A DNA stretch of 64,000 nucleotides from Eremophila alpestris peregrina (GCA_009792885.1 WMCF01000021.1:2513774-2577773), one strand, 5' to 3'. Positions 1-13,876 are shown, counted from the stretch's first letter. Notes: generated by a model from the sequence alone, not told the origin. Translations and numbers: made by a program.

Positions 1-677
1 AGCAACAACCAACCACTGAACTAGAAACCTCCCCACACCTAACAAACAAACAAACCCCAAACAAAACCCCCACAGACACATAAAAAACAACAAACATTCT
101 CCTTACAGATTTCTCTCCCCCCTCAGCTTAAAAGCTCTACCATGTAATTTTATTCCTCTGAATATCTGAAATGGCCATTTCCTTTACAGCACACATGAAA
201 AGCATGATAGTGAGTGCTTCACTGGAATGAATTACAGTGATACTTCAAGACTTCTTAAAGGTAAGACAAATATCATTAAAATAATCTGAATATAGCATAA
301 ATATAAGTTAGAAAACTTATATATACTTTCAATATTAACTTGCATCTAGAAGGAAGCTTGTTCAATACTGTTGATTACTATCAGATATAGACCAGAAAAA
401 TAAAAAAAAATCAGTATGTTCACAGGAGAAAAACAGGAAATAACAGAAGCCTTAACTGATTTTCCTACAGGCCAAGATGCCACTATATCTTAAAAAAAAT
501 GCTACTGGGGTTTAAATAATTATTTCAAGTAGGGTCCTTGCAATACTTGGTACTGAAATGTGCACTGAGCTCTGGGCTCTGCTGCACACAGGTTATGCCA
601 CAACAGGCTCTGAAGTGTTCTCCTGAAACACCCAGCAAAGGCTGAGCACTGGCTCCCAGCTGGGTGAGGCTGGGTGA

Positions 678-830
678 CCCTCCCAGCCATGCTGTGTGCC
701 CTGTAACCTGTCCCCTGCACCTCTGACTCCTGTCACACTGCAGGGCTGGCCTCCCCTCCCAGCCATGCTGTGTATCCTCTAACCTGTCCCCTGCACATCT
801 CTGACCCCTGTCACACTGCAGGGCTGGCCT
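678..830. repeat. Tandem duplication of about 76 bp
   Basis: Two adjacent copies of a block containing CCAGCCATGCTGTGT, AACCTGTCCCCTGCAC and GTCACACTGCAGGGCTGGCC, with only a few differences and a small indel. The second copy ends about 190 bp before the CR1 fragment at 1018. Confidence 0.85.
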
Positions 831-1017
831 CCCAGCTCACTGCTGAGTCCATCCTCCCTGCTCAGTGCTGGTGCAAGGGGCATGTGGGGAGCAGTAACTC
901 AGCACTCCCTCTGCTAATTCTGTTTATCCATACTGTGGGACTCTGTCCCAGGCTGAGACCAAGTGGCACAGCTGCCAACACCAGCCAGAACTCACCTAGT
1001 GTCACCATGCTAGAACC

Positions 1018-1400
1018 TGCCCCAGCTCCCTCAGCCTGTCCTCAGCAGAGATGTCCCAGTCCCTTGGCCCTCTGTGTCACCCTGGGCTGGCCCTGCTGCA
1101 TGAGCTCCCTGTCTCTGGTACTGAGGAGCCCAGAGCTGGGCACAGCATCCAGGTGCTCCTCACCAGGGCTGAGCAGAGGGGCAGGGTCAGCTCCCTGACC
1201 TGCTCCTGTGCTCCTCCTAAAGGGCCTCAGGATCCCATTGGCCTTATGGTCACAGGGACACTGTGCTGGCCAGGGACAGCCATTGTCCACCAGGACCCCC
1301 AGGCCCTTCTCAGGGCTGCTCCAGGTCATCCCCAGCCTGAGCTGGTGCTGGGCTTGTTCCTGTCTGGGTGCAGGACCCTGCCCTGCCTTTCTCTCCAGCA
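1018..1400 (-). repeat. CR1 LINE fragment
   Basis: Reads as the reverse complement of the 3' part of avian CR1. Recognisable blocks run in the expected order: CAGCTCCCTCAGCCTGTCCT, TACTGAGGAGCCCAGAGCTG, CTGAGCAGAGGGGCAG, and CCACCAGGACCCCCAGGCCC before TGGTGCTGGGCTTG. It has no intact ORF. Boundaries are approximate. Identification is from memory of the family pattern, not alignment. Confidence 0.82.
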
Positions 1401-4149
1401 GCTTAAAGACCATTACATTCAGCAACATTCTTGTTTTGCACTGAACTCCCTCCCCCAAAGCAGCTTCTCTTTAAAGCCAGTACATTCATTTTGCTCTCTG
1501 TTCCTCCCTATGTACCCCTCTGTCTCCTTTTCCCTAACTTCAGGCACATAACATTAGACAGAAGGAGTGGAAGCAGCACAGCAGAGCACTTCCAAGGCTT
1601 CTATAATGTCACACTGCACTGGCAAAGTGCAAAGGCAGGCTAAGAGAGCAGATAGTCTTCTAAAAATAGTGTGGAGGAGCTGGTGCCACGCTGCTCCTGC
1701 ATTAAAGAAACAAGCTGTGATTTCCCACAGGACAATTTAATTCGGGTACAGCAACATCACTTCTAGTTCTAGATCCTCTGAACCAATTCCACTGGCACCT
1801 GATTGCCAATTGTCCTCCTTTTTATTCCTTCTTAGAAGCCATGATTTAAAATGCTCATGCGTGATTCTGGGATTAAAAGCTATTTGTTAGTATTTACAAG
1901 TAATTTCCCACTTTGATCAAGAATTTCAAAGATTTCAAACCAAGCAAAACAAAAGCATTTCTTTGCAACTGCAGTATAAAAAGATGATGCAATTCTGACA
2001 CTAGAAATGACCATTCACAAAATTGTGTAGTTCAGAATTACAAGTGTTTTCTCCCAAGTTGGTGAAAGAAATGTGTAAGAAAGAACAAGTCCTATCTGGA
2101 ACTGTGTTCTAAACCAGTTAATTCCCAAATATTACTTTCAACCTACCTTACTTTATGATTCTTTCTGGTTTGATTATGTAAGTTTTTGACTCCAAGAGCA
2201 CCTCAGAGAGGAAAGAAGTAAGAATCTGTGCACTTTATAAACACCTAACAGCCAGAGCAAAGAATCCTTGCATTTCCTTTCCAAAGGAATGATATCCATG
2301 ACATATCGCCCACCTCACTGGTACTGCTTTCCATGTCTATTATTACTGAATTGTTAAACATGCAAGAGCTGCAGGAGAACAGATGGAGCCAACACATGCA
2401 TTAATATCTGTGTGATCAGTGCTGGGGTTAAACAACAATGAAGACACATACAGTTCTTTTCTACACTTTTTGTATTACAGTACACTAATTATCTTAAAAA
2501 CTGCAAGATCTCTGTTTTGCTTCTGGCTATATCAAGAAAGCTCAGCCCTTTTTCCTACAAGGAATGCCTATCATATTACATATGCTCAGAAAAAGTCACT
2601 TGTCTGTGGATATGCTGCACACTGCCTTTGGAAGGCAGTTCAGGTTGCAATTTTAGCTGTAAGAAACAGCTTCTAGTCCATAAAGGTCTCTAAGTTTAAA
2701 AAGCACAAAGTGTTGAGGGCTGTTCAAATTCTTATGATCCTAACAACAGCACAGTGAGAGCTATTTCCAACCTGAGGTTATTAAATCAACTCATCTGGAG
2801 CTCAACAAGCAATTATTTACAGAATACAGAGGTGATTGTTTCACCAGACAACAGATACATGAAGGGAAGCTAAAAACAACAGACAAGGGGGTACTTTTAA
2901 AAGCCATAGGGTAGTTGTAGATTCTGTAGGTATACAAATGGAAATATGGAACAGGAAGAGGAAAAAATCCACTTTGCTGCTGCTGCCAGGGAAAGAATAT
3001 TGAGCTAGCTGGAGGGACCACTAGACTAAGCCTGCAGGGCATCCTTAATTTGTGACATGATGCAGCAAAGATAAGGAAAATACTCTATAGCTGAGATGGG
3101 GAAAGATCTTGATGTCAGATTCAAGCAGATTTCCTGAGATGTAGCACCTATGGCCTAAGTGAGTGGACAGAAATAAAAAACCAATACTGCCTGAGAGGAA
3201 ACCTTTCTCTAAAACAAATGCAAAGTAAGGGGTGTTCACATTCAAATACACTTTCCTTTTTTGGATTTAACAGCCAGTGATTAATAGAAATACAAAACAA
3301 GTAATTGGAATACTCCAACAAAATTCAACAGCCTGGGAATATGATAAGGAAGCACAGAGGTTACCCAGCATTTTACATCTAGAATACTGAAAATCAACTA
3401 AGATATACACCAGCCACTTAATACAGAAGGTATGTGATGATGCTGCAATACAAAACCACTGAGCATTAGCATTTTACTCACAACTTACCCTAAAAAGTGA
3501 CTTGGTGAGTGAATTTGGTTATAACTTAATTTAACTGGCTTAGCAATAAGATGCTGCTATCCAGGCTCTGCTACATCTGATCACCATTTAATATACCCAT
3601 ATATAAATACTGATTTCAGCATTCATTCTTACAAAAAAGGAAAGAGATGATTAGAATGTCTGTTTGTGCCTGTAAAAGGGAAGCTATTCAAGTACTGTGC
3701 TCCTAGCTCCAATAACATAAAGCTTGTTACAGAGGGAGCACAGCAGTTCCATCCATCTCCATTTGATAGGATCAGGGAATTCTGACACTGCACCAACATA
3801 TGGCCCACTGAAGAATGAAATCTCCCCCAAAAGCAACATAAAACTTGACTACCTAGACTGCACTGAGGTTATTTAGTGCACTTAGAGCTACCCTGTGTCA
3901 ATGTCCAAGTCACCCCAGACACAGCCACAAACCCTACAATTGTGATTTGAACACAGCACATCTCATCTTGAGCTGGCTGCATTTCTGGCAATGTATCCAA
4001 AGGAGCTTTACCTGACTACTGCTGCCTACAGAGGCCCATCTTGGGCAGCAAGAGCATGGCCTTTGTGCCACAGGGCTTGGGAACCACAGAGCTGCCTGGA
4101 GAAGGGGGAGCAAACTGATCCAAGGGCAGGAGCACCTCTCCTGTGGGGA

Positions 4150-4515
4150 TGGGAGGGGAACTGGGGCTGCTCAGTCTGGAGGAGAAACCTTAGAGCCCCT
4201 TCCAGGCAGTAAGACAGCTGGGGGAGAGGCTTTGGGCAAGGACATGCAGAGACAGGGCAAGGGGGAATGGCCTTGAGCTGGAAGAGAGCAGGTTTACGTT
4301 AGAAGTAAGGAAGAAATTCTCCCCTGTTAGGTTGGGGAGGCCCTGGCACAGGGTGCCCACAGAAGCTTTGGCTGCCCCATCCCTGGAAGTGTCCAAGGCC
4401 AGGTTGGACAGAGCTTGGAGCACCCTGGGACAGTGGAAGGTGCCCCTGCCCATGGCAGGGGGTTAGAAGTGGATGACATTTAAGATACCTTCTAACCCAA
4501 ACCATTCTGTGAGAA
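4150..4515 (+). repeat. CR1 LINE 3' end
   Basis: Typical CR1 3' terminal sequence on the plus strand: AAGTAAGGAAGAAATTCTCC, CTGGCACAGGGTGCCCACAG, GGCTGCCCCATCCCTGGAAG, TGCCCATGGCAGGGGGTTAG, ending with the hallmark AACCCAAACCATTCTGTG. It is 5'-truncated, as is usual for CR1, and lacks the reverse transcriptase. Confidence 0.92.
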
Positions 4516-7500
4516 TTGCAACAGCTTATCAGTCATGACAGAGGAAATCCATAGAAAAGACAGATTAAAATGCAGGACAGCATTTGAACACCTTAAACAT
4601 GAAAGCATTTCTACTTTTCCTGCAGAAATAAATATACAGGCAGTTTCCAACCACCCAACTCTACACCCATCAGCAGCTCCAGCTGTGATCCATATCCCTT
4701 GGTTCTTCTCTGCAGCCAGTCCTAGATCCCTTTCAAGCCAGCCTTATGCAGCTTTGCTTCCCTTATCCCACACACCATTAGGTCAGTCCTCCTCTAAGAA
4801 CTTCAAGTCCACCTGAAATGAACATCCTCTTTTTGCAGAAATTCATGCAGGGTTTGCTCCTCACCATCTCCAAGCAAATTCCCTGCCTTCAGCCTGCATT
4901 TCTTCCTCTCCTCCTTTCTCCCCCCTCCCTGTGCAGCATTTGTGCCTTTGGCCCCCTGCTCCCAGCTGAGCACCCCAGCACAGGCCAGAGGCACAATGGC
5001 AGGGAAGGGTTCCCTGATCCCTGCCCATGGCACAGCCTCTCCTGGTGGCTGCTTGAGCAAGGCAGCAAGAGCTGGGTAAGGACAACAGCAACAGGGCCCC
5101 AGTGGATATTGCTGAAACCTGTTTCAAACTGCCTACTTTCAATGAATCTTTTAATAAACATGTAGTATTACAGTCTCACCCTACTTCCACTGATTTTACT
5201 TACTGCAACTAGAAATTGCAATAAAACCTAACTATACAGAACCTGCTCCAAGTTAACTTCTGATTACCCTTGTTATTTTCTGTCACTTTTGAGTGTTATA
5301 AAAATGGTACTATTTTTAGATGGAGCATTCATTTCACTAATGGCTGATTTGACCTTTCTGTTTAATGTCAGAGGGCTTTATTTCAGAATAAAACCCCTCA
5401 GCACCTGACTGTCTTGAGAAGCCACCAGGGTACAAGCAACATTAAGTCACTGCTTAATTTCGTATTTACTTCAGAAGTTTAAGTTAATAAAGGAGGGGGA
5501 GAAAGTGCCCTTATTATATACACCAACACCATGAACAAGGCAGTACCCAAACAGAACATTTATGTGTACACTCCAAACTCCTAAAAATGTTTTCATCCAT
5601 GTGGAAGGGCTGTCTGTGCACATCCTCTAACCAGGAGTTACTTTTGGAGATGAATGTGCCTGTTTTATCTATATATAAATAATGTGCTGAATTAAAAATC
5701 TCTGCTTTGCAGGGTGTTGACAGAATGGCAATGTAACAACTGTATTACAATCATTAAATGCCCTAAAACCCAAGGCAAAATCAAAGATAACTTTCCTCTA
5801 TTTACATTACAGATTCAGCACTGATAGGAAAAGAAGCATTTAAAACCAAACATCATTTACAATTTTTTTAGTTGCAACTACACAATTTTAGTAGTGCAAT
5901 ACTTCTAGTATACACAAACCTAATTTTATACAAAAAAGGTAAATATAGTCAGTGTTATTTCTTTACTATATGGCAACAGAAAATAAAGTCTTACAAATTT
6001 CATGTTTCTGTTGCTAAGTTTTTCATTCAGGTAGAGAAACCCTCTACATGTGGTATTCAGATTTGCCAAATTGGCATTAGCAGTGTCCTAGAGCAAGTGG
6101 AGTACATCTATGTGAATTCTGGGTGCTAATTAAATGAAACAGTAACTTCCTCCACTGAAGAACTTAAACAAAAGGACTTCATATGTTCCAAACAAGCTGA
6201 TTTGTGTAGGTGAATTTTTAAGAAATGTGCTTATAATAAGAGACTGTGAATTTATTCTGTTCAAATGGCTCTTTCAAAATTTATGAAGTATTTACTGGAA
6301 CTATTTAGTAAACAGGTGATAATTATGTTGTTTATCATTGTTTAAGTACTACAATCCCTTTCATTATTAAAAATTACTACAAAAGGAATTAATATGTATT
6401 AATTAAAAAGCTTTGCTTAACTGGAGAACTTGAAATTAGATTTAAGCTTTAGGTTTATGTTGCTGAATACACAGAGCAGGTAGGACTATCCTTTTGGTTG
6501 TTAGCACTTCAAACATGAGCTTTCAGACAGAAAATGCTCTTTATTTTCAGAATATGGGCAACAACATTGTTTCAAGGAACAGAAAACAATGACCCTCAGG
6601 AGTGCTTTCAGAACTCATTTTCACATTAATGTTTTCTCAACAAAGTGCTATTTGGGACAGAACCAATTTACTTCTCACCTGTACTAAGTTATTGATTCCC
6701 ATAAAACTATAACTCTCCAGTGTATTCAACTGTATCAGTGTATAATTAAAAATTGCAAAAGGAATAGCTTTTGAGACACTTTATAATGGCAATTTTAAAA
6801 TTAAAACTGCTAAGCAGATAGCAGAGATTATGGGCTCCTTTGGAAAGCTTTTGGAAAAAAGAAGTTAAACCTACAGCTCTTTGTTTAGTCTAACGATCTG
6901 CACCCATGCCTTGGTTCTCTCTGCAAGGAAAGCTGTAAGAGAAGGCATTGGCAAAAGCAGCCCAGTCCCAGCAGCAGGAGGAGATGCAGCTCATTCCAGC
7001 TCTGCTTTGATTTTATGAGCTGCAACTTCCTGGTACTGAACACTGGGAAGGGGCAAGTAGAGGAACAGGGGTGACAGGAGATCTATCACCCAGAGCATTT
7101 CTAATTAAAGATGTGAAGAGTAGAAGTAATGAAAAACTAACAAAACTTCACAGACTAAAGTTCTCTGAAATACATCCTGTCAATCTCATATGATACGTTT
7201 TTTGCCTCCATTATTTGCTGTAAACTCAGAGGTACACTCTGCTATCAGAGCTAAAACAGTTAAGAAATTTAAAACATTGTACCTGTTCCAGGAATGACAC
7301 AGTGACATGGCTTTACTGAATATTTGCTCTGGGAGAAATAAAAGGGAGGGGGCAGAACCAGAGAGAACAATTTGACTTCAAACAGATACACACAACCCCC
7401 ACGCCCACCCAAGTGTTAAAATGCCAGCAGATACTTTGTTTGCCAGTTATTTTAATAGTGAATAAATGCAGATCTACTGCAGAAAATCAGCTCTGCTGGT

Positions 7501-10500
7501 AAAATGAGCTGCAGAGAGACACTATCAGCTTCCATGAGAGAAAACTCAGTGAAAATCAGAGCAGAGAATCTGACATTGAGCATTATACTATTTTCAGAAT
7601 CCAGGTTTAAATGACTACAACGGAATAACACCCGTGATTTGAGCAATTGGTTGAAAGAAAACTATCCACATTTACACATTTAAACTAAGTGAGAATCAAA
7701 AAGAAAACACATTGTGAACGTTCTGGTACATTAGGTTTCTAAATTCCCAAAGCAAAACAACACAAGAAAATTAACCACCAGAAATCAGTAAAGAGACTAG
7801 CAATTAGCTTACAGCAAGCTGTTTCTGACTAATGATTTTTCCACTTTAGTTCTCCCAACCCCAAATTTATGATTTTTCCTTCATTTTCTATAAACAGCTC
7901 CAGAAATATCTCCATTTATACACACCACGTGCTCATGTTCAACACGAGATCAGCTGTGATAGCAGCACTTCCAAACTGTGGGCTCACATAACCAAGTGAC
8001 ACACTGAGTATTTCAAACATCAGCTATTTTTCATAGCATTCAAGGCTGCATTGCTAGATGTACAGGATGAAGTTACAGTGGCATTCACAGCCCAAGGCAG
8101 CTTGCCTCATGCATTTGAGCACTTTAGATGTGTTTGTAGGGCCTGACTTCTTGGTAGAAGTCTTGGATCTCTGAATGCAAACAAATTTATGGTTTAACAA
8201 TCCTGCTTTTTTCCCCCCCAGGTTTAGAAAGACAGCATTAGTCCTAAGTGAACATCTGATATTTTAGGACTTCTACAATAAAAGTAATAAAGTTGTCTAA
8301 TTAGAAAAAAATATGGCACAGGAAAATTATCACTATCTTAAAAATTTCAACCACGACATTTTTAAGACAGGCCTCATACTTGAGGCCCCTGCTTTGGAAA
8401 TGCTCACCTGGACTGTTCGCTTTAGAAAATACACCTGATATTAACCTGTTCAGATAAGCCTATTATTATCAGCTTTAAGATAATTTCCTTAAGGCAGCTG
8501 TGAAAAGGAACTAATGACAAGTGTGAGTATGAATTACAGGACACCCAGCAGCCCTGCTCTAACAGGGGCCACCACATTCCCCCTCACCTTGAGCCTCAGA
8601 GCAGGTACCAGCAGTGCCAGTGATGGGAGGCTGCTTCAGCAGCCATTTCCACACATCCCTTCCCAGCTCAGCCCCTCTGTGCAGCAGATTCTCCTCCCTG
8701 GAGCAGCACATGTTTAATATGCATGCTAAAGACACTTGGAAGTTTGGGATTTAGTTTATCCATTAAGCACATACAGATCCTTTGGTAAAGGTTCTATACT
8801 ACACATTTTGGCATGGTTTTTATTAATTCCTGGTCTAACTCAGAATTCTTTATTGAATTAATAATTATAGGGAGCTGAAACTTCTGCATGAGGATGCTTT
8901 CTTTAAAAACAGCAGCAGCATTGCTCTCTGAAACAGCCCAGTTTATCTCCCTCCAAGAAAGATTAGTATTATCTTTGTTGGGGTTAGAGGATTTCTGGAT
9001 TATAAAATCCTTACACTGTTAGCCTTTCATGAAGCACTGTTAGGGATTAAACACATCTTTATGAGCAAGTCCTTGTATAATGAAATCATAACAATTCAAC
9101 TTCATCTCACCCAGAGCATGAGAAGTGTGGCAATTAAAAGCTCCATTCTGAGTGTTTAATATCAGCAGGTTGAAAACGGGTTAGGCAATAAACTAGCAAA
9201 AAGCTTCTCAGCCCAGAGAGGATTTTTTTTTTATGTCAAGCACACTTTAAATCTCCTAAGCTGTTTATAATGATAGAGTTACCAAAAATAGCCCAGCTAA
9301 AAATCATCAAATTGGCTGCATCTGTTACAGAATACAAAGAGCCCCAAAATATTGCAGATTATTAGAAAAACCTTTAAAAATACCTGCAAAAAAACCCATG
9401 CAGAAGAAGTAAAATGGCATGTCTATTTGTAAACAAAAATCACTCCCTCCATTTTAGGTGCAATTATATCCTTATAATCATGAACAGTAGCATTGCCTGT
9501 GAGTAAACAGCCTGATTATTTCAGTCCAAAAATCCCACAGCAGCATCAAATCCCATGATTATTAAGTGTTTTGGGCCACATGATTTCAGCAGGCAGATGA
9601 TTCCCCTGCATCTTGTCAGTGCCTCCCTTTTAATTAACACAGTGCTGCTGTGCAGCAGGCCCTGTTGTTAAGGAGGCTTTGTTCCCCTGCAGAGGGGCTG
9701 TGTGGGTGAACACTGAGTCACAGAGAGCTCTCCTCCCCAGCATTCCCTGCCAGCCTCATGGAGAAACATCTGGGAGGCAGCACTGCCTCTGCTGCCTGCC
9801 CCAGGGCAGTGCTGCACACACTCACTGCTGTTGTTTTGCCCTTTCCCCCCCTCATTCCTATCCCCTGACCCCTTTGATGAGTACCTGTGAGTCACCTGCC
9901 AGCTCTGGACAGACACACAAATCACAGCAGACTGCTCAGAACACTGCACAGGTATTTTTTGGAAGAGGCACAGTGAGACTCAAGGTGCAGTTTCATGCTT
10001 GGTTAAAGGCAGGCTACAACTGCTGCTGCTAAGGAGTCAACCTTTCCCTGTGCTCACACTGGCTCTGACAATCCTGCATGGTGAGTTGGATCAACTGAGT
10101 AACTGCAGTGGCAATGAACTGCTCCTCAGCAGCCCCAGCTCCAAGCAGTTACTAGAGCTGGTGTCAGGAACTGCCAGCAATGTGCAGGCAGCACTAGACA
10201 ACTGGTGACTTTTCATTCTGGCAGGAAGCACTCTTGGAAAAACACACCAGTCATGAAATATCAGATATACTGATACTATTTTTCAGTAACATATGTCTTA
10301 TTCCCAGTTAGCCTCATCTTCATAGGTACAGTAAAAAAAATATTATCATTCCCACCTTAGAAGTAAAACATTACTTTAAAAAATAATCATATTGTAATAT
10401 TTTCTCCAGTCTTCTAGTCAGAATGAATGATTTTCCTTACAATTTCCCCCAGGTTCCTGTAAGATAACACTTCCCATAGCACTAAACATAACAGCCTAAC

Positions 10501-11833
10501 GTAGTACCTCAGCCTGAGGTGTCACAGCCTTGTGCTACAAGTGAAAGTCAGGATCTTTATGGCAAGAGCTTCACAGGAGCTTCTACACACATCTTGAGAT
10601 ATAAAAATAGATGTGAATCTATAAAAGCTCCCCGCACTACCCACACAAAGATCCTAACTCTCTTTCTATTTAATAGAGGAGCTTCCACATAGCAGCAGCA
10701 CTAACTAGAACTCTTGGAACATTCTTTAGTCTGGCAGCTGTCAAAAACCTTGAAATATTGATCAATCTGTGACTGATCAATGTAAGAATCTTAGATTTCT
10801 TACCTCTACTCACCTCTGAGTTTAGATTTCAATGAACTCAACTGAAAATGCTACCTGGAATGCTCATCTATGCTGCTTATGTCACTAAAACAGAATTCCA
10901 AAAGGCTTCTAGAGCTAAGTGTGTTAGAACTGGTTATTACAAGACATTGATTATGGTAAGCAACCATATATTTAATTTTCCAGTTGGAATTTCCACTTGA
11001 CAGCTTCACATAGCAATGTGCCAGAACTGAATATTAAGGTTTGACTGCATGCTAAAGCAATTAACTTAATCCCCAACATTTATAAGCATCTTAATTAAAT
11101 TTATGGACTCGTTCCTCTCTCACTCCCATGCAACTAAACAAGGAAGAGATAAGCTCTCTTTCCAAAATTACCATACATGAATTGATGTACATTGCACATC
11201 TGGCAGAAGATAAAGCATTTCAGAATTAATTTAGTGTGTGAAGAAATTAAGTTTAGCACAATATTTAAATGTGCTTGGAAATATGAGCCAGGTATGTAAA
11301 TGATAAATAGATTCATCACAGTCATGAATTGCATTGACAAAATACCCCAAACAAAATAAAGGACACAGTCAGTTCTCTCAGTGATAGAACTAACTACAAC
11401 AAAATAGAATGAAGTCATAATGAAATCCTGAAAGGAAATTTTAAGTCCAGTCTGAAAAAGATTCTGCTGAATGAGAATTCCTAACTATTTCCAGACTCAA
11501 GAGGAAAGCCTGCAGCCTGATGCAGTTCCCATGGATATTAGAGTACAGCACTGTGAAGAGCAGGAAACAAGACTGTAAGGGTGGACACATCATTCACAAC
11601 TAGCAGTAGTTATGATTATCATCAAGAAGTAGAAAATGCCATTAGGATGTTTATTTTCAAAGTTGTTTTTTAAAACCCAGAATTTTCAAGTTGTCGATAC
11701 TAAAATTAAGTAATTAAAAAACCCAAATCAGAAGTAGCAGAATCATATAATTGCTGAAGGAAGTTGCAACACATGACATTGACACTTAGTGAGAATTATT
11801 TTTAGGATGGTATTTAACACTTCTATGACTTAC

Positions 11834-11928
11834 CAGCAGTGAAGTCATTATTTAAATCTATAAAGGCATGAGAGTGGGGTATGTACATTTTACTTTGAGT
11901 TTCCAATGCAGGATGCCAGGACAAGTTC
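11834..11928 (-). CDS. ITFG1: ITFG1 exon 6: fourth calcium loop
   Basis: A 95-nt exon, with acceptor CTGTAG|G and donor CTG|GTAAGT. It encodes residues 182-213 plus one base: NLSWHPALETQSKMYIPHSH followed by AFIDLNNDFTA. Mammalian ITFG1 has NLSWHPALTTTSKMRIPHSHAFIDLTEDFTAD at this point. Asn183-Leu-Ser is a sequon. Asp206-x-Asn208-x-Asp210 starts a fourth calcium-type loop whose final Asp codon is split to exon 7, which is outside the window. No stop-free minus-strand frame of length covers it, so ORF-based annotation would miss it; an antisense open frame covers part of it. Confidence 0.93.
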
Positions 11929-12494
11929 CTACAGACAGGAATAAAGATACATTTCATCAATATGTATGGACTGTTAATCATGATAATATAGCTTCAAAAA
12001 ACAGTGAAACGTTGAATAAAATGGGACAGAAAGCATGCTCTCCCAATGCTAAGAGAAAATTCCTACTCAGCTTACAATATACTGAGTAACTCCAGTAATT
12101 GCTTGAAAGGTTCTATGAAGGTTGATTCATAGCACAGGGGTTTCAGCTCCATTTTAATAATTTTCTAAAGGAACTTTTTTTTTGCACAAAACAGTGTCAC
12201 TACTCACAAAGTTATAGTTAGTGCCAAGGCTCCAACTGTACTTGCAAACCCTGAGACACTTGTCCCTGTCCTCCCCAGTTTCCTCAAGCAGCCTCACTTC
12301 TGCAAGTACCTCTGGAATCTACTTTCTCATTAACAAACATGAGCAGAAGTGAGCACATGCTGTCACAGCACCTCATGCCTGCTGCATGGAAATACATTTT
12401 ATTTCAGCTCACCTAAAAACCAACACATTAATTAAACTTTCACATTATGCTGGACTGCTAACTTATTATGTAATTGCCCAAGCAGGTGATACTT

Positions 12495-12512
12495 TTATTT
12501 ATTTATTTATAA
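12495..12512. repeat. TTTA microsatellite
   Basis: About four TTTA units in ITFG1 intron 5. Confidence 0.85.
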
Positions 12513-13707
12513 ATACACATGCCCTGCTGGTTTCTGTTCTAAAAATGGCTGAACTTCCAGCAACCCTCCCTGTTAGCAGTGATTTGAAGTGCAACAAATC
12601 CTTCAAAAGTCACAGTGGCTGAGTTATCAGATATGTGACTTTCAGAGCCCCTAGCTAAAACACTCAGGAAAACCTCAGAACACAACAGAAAAACACAACA
12701 GCAGGCAGAAATGGTACTGCTAGTAGCTGGGAACTACTTTATTTATTCCAGTGACATTACATACATATTATTGAAGTCCTTATCTTCCTAGACTAATTTT
12801 ATGGTAAGACAATAAATAGTACTCTGATAACCTCCCAGAGATTATAACTAGGTCTTAGAAATGTGAAAATAATTAAATATTTTCTCTAGGTTTTTCTATG
12901 CATTCAGTCCTGAAGATTGCCAATGAAGTTAGTCATACAGCTCTAGAATAGATCTTAAAACATTTTGGATTAAAATAGGAAAGTGCTTTTCCAAGCAGAT
13001 GACAAAGCTGCTGTCCATGAACAAGACATGGCTCATGCTATTATCTACAGCACTCAGTCTTATGCTGAGCTATGATGAGTAAGTTTATTTGTTTCTTAAA
13101 GCTCCTGAAAGAATCTCTTCAACAAAATGAAACAAATCTTTCCCACTTTGCCATTTCTTGAAAAGCACATGCAATTTATTTTATATATAATCATTGCACA
13201 GTGTTCAGAAACATCTTTGTGAATCTGAGAACTGTTCCATAAGCCACTACAAGTTTGGTGATACAATTTGAGTTGGGATTAATGAACAAAAACACACTGC
13301 CAAGAAGGGCACAGTTTCCACTGACACATTCAAATGTTATTTATCCTAGGAAAGGAAAAGAACCAGTTAGGAATACAGGTATAGGTTTTTTATTTTCAAA
13401 TGACAAAGTTCTTTGGCATCCTGCCCAATACTAGAGACATTGCTACTCTGTATTTTTTGGTTACAGACTGGTTCTTCTGAGCCAGGAGAAACACAATCTT
13501 TTGTTATGCTTTGATTTCAGCATTCATATCCAAACCAGTTAAAAATAATCCCTTGCACACTCCTTGTTAAGCATTTCAGTATGCCATTATTTTTACTCCA
13601 GTATTTGATAACTGGTCCCATTCTAGAAATTTCAGGGCTAGCAGAAATGTTAATAATGAAACTTAGTCCCCTTTGCTGCAATTTCATCTCATAAGGCTTC
13701 AGGCAAT

Positions 13708-13876
13708 TTCTATCTGCCCAAGAGTGGCCTGAGGCACTCCTCAACACCAGGGATGTGATACAGACATCACCTGCTGTCTCTTATACACATCTAGATGTGT
13801 ATAAGAGACATTCTATCTGCCCAAGAGTGGCCTGAGGCACTCCTCAACACCAGGGATGTGATACAGACATCACCTG
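13708..13876. repeat. Artefactual 66-bp direct duplication flanking an adapter
   Basis: Positions 13708-13773 and 13811-13876 are identical 66-bp direct repeats separated by exactly the 37-bp adapter. Perfect identity in otherwise unique intron sequence, with synthetic DNA between the copies, points to an assembly error. Deleting 103 bp (13774-13876) restores a continuous intron. Confidence 0.93.
13774..13810. other. Nextera/Tn5 mosaic-end mate-pair junction adapter (contaminant)
   Basis: CTGTCTCTTATACACATCT at 13774-13792 is the 19-bp Tn5 mosaic end. It is directly followed at 13793-13810 by its inverse, AGATGTGTATAAGAGACA, lacking only the terminal G. This head-to-head pair is the Nextera mate-pair circularisation junction adapter, so it is synthetic library sequence left in the assembly. 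Confidence 0.97.

Larger units (their letters stand above)
1..11833 (-). other. ITFG1: ITFG1 intron 6 (3' end outside window)
   Basis: At least 11.8 kb of AT-rich intron. I searched it for the next ITFG1 segment (Trp-Glu-Asn-Leu-Asp-Gly and Asp-Phe-Asp-Gly-Asp-Gly motifs on the minus strand) and found none. It contains CR1 fragments at 1018-1400 and 4150-4515 and a tandem duplication at 678-830. Locally GC-richer stretches at about 600-1420, 4120-4520 and 9600-9960 contrast with the rest; only the first two are explained by repeats. The first 95 bases are CA-rich low-complexity sequence. Confidence 0.8.

Noticed and set aside
1042..1551. Open frames of 138-166 residues on both strands
   Set aside because: They overlap a minus-strand CR1 fragment and its flank and show no intact reverse transcriptase motif.
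11868..12089. 73-codon plus-strand frame
   Set aside because: It is antisense to ITFG1 exon 6, whose minus-strand reading matches the family.
13774..13810. Perfect inverted repeat that looks like a terminator hairpin or transposon end
   Set aside because: The sequence is the synthetic Tn5 mosaic-end junction adapter, so it is library contamination.
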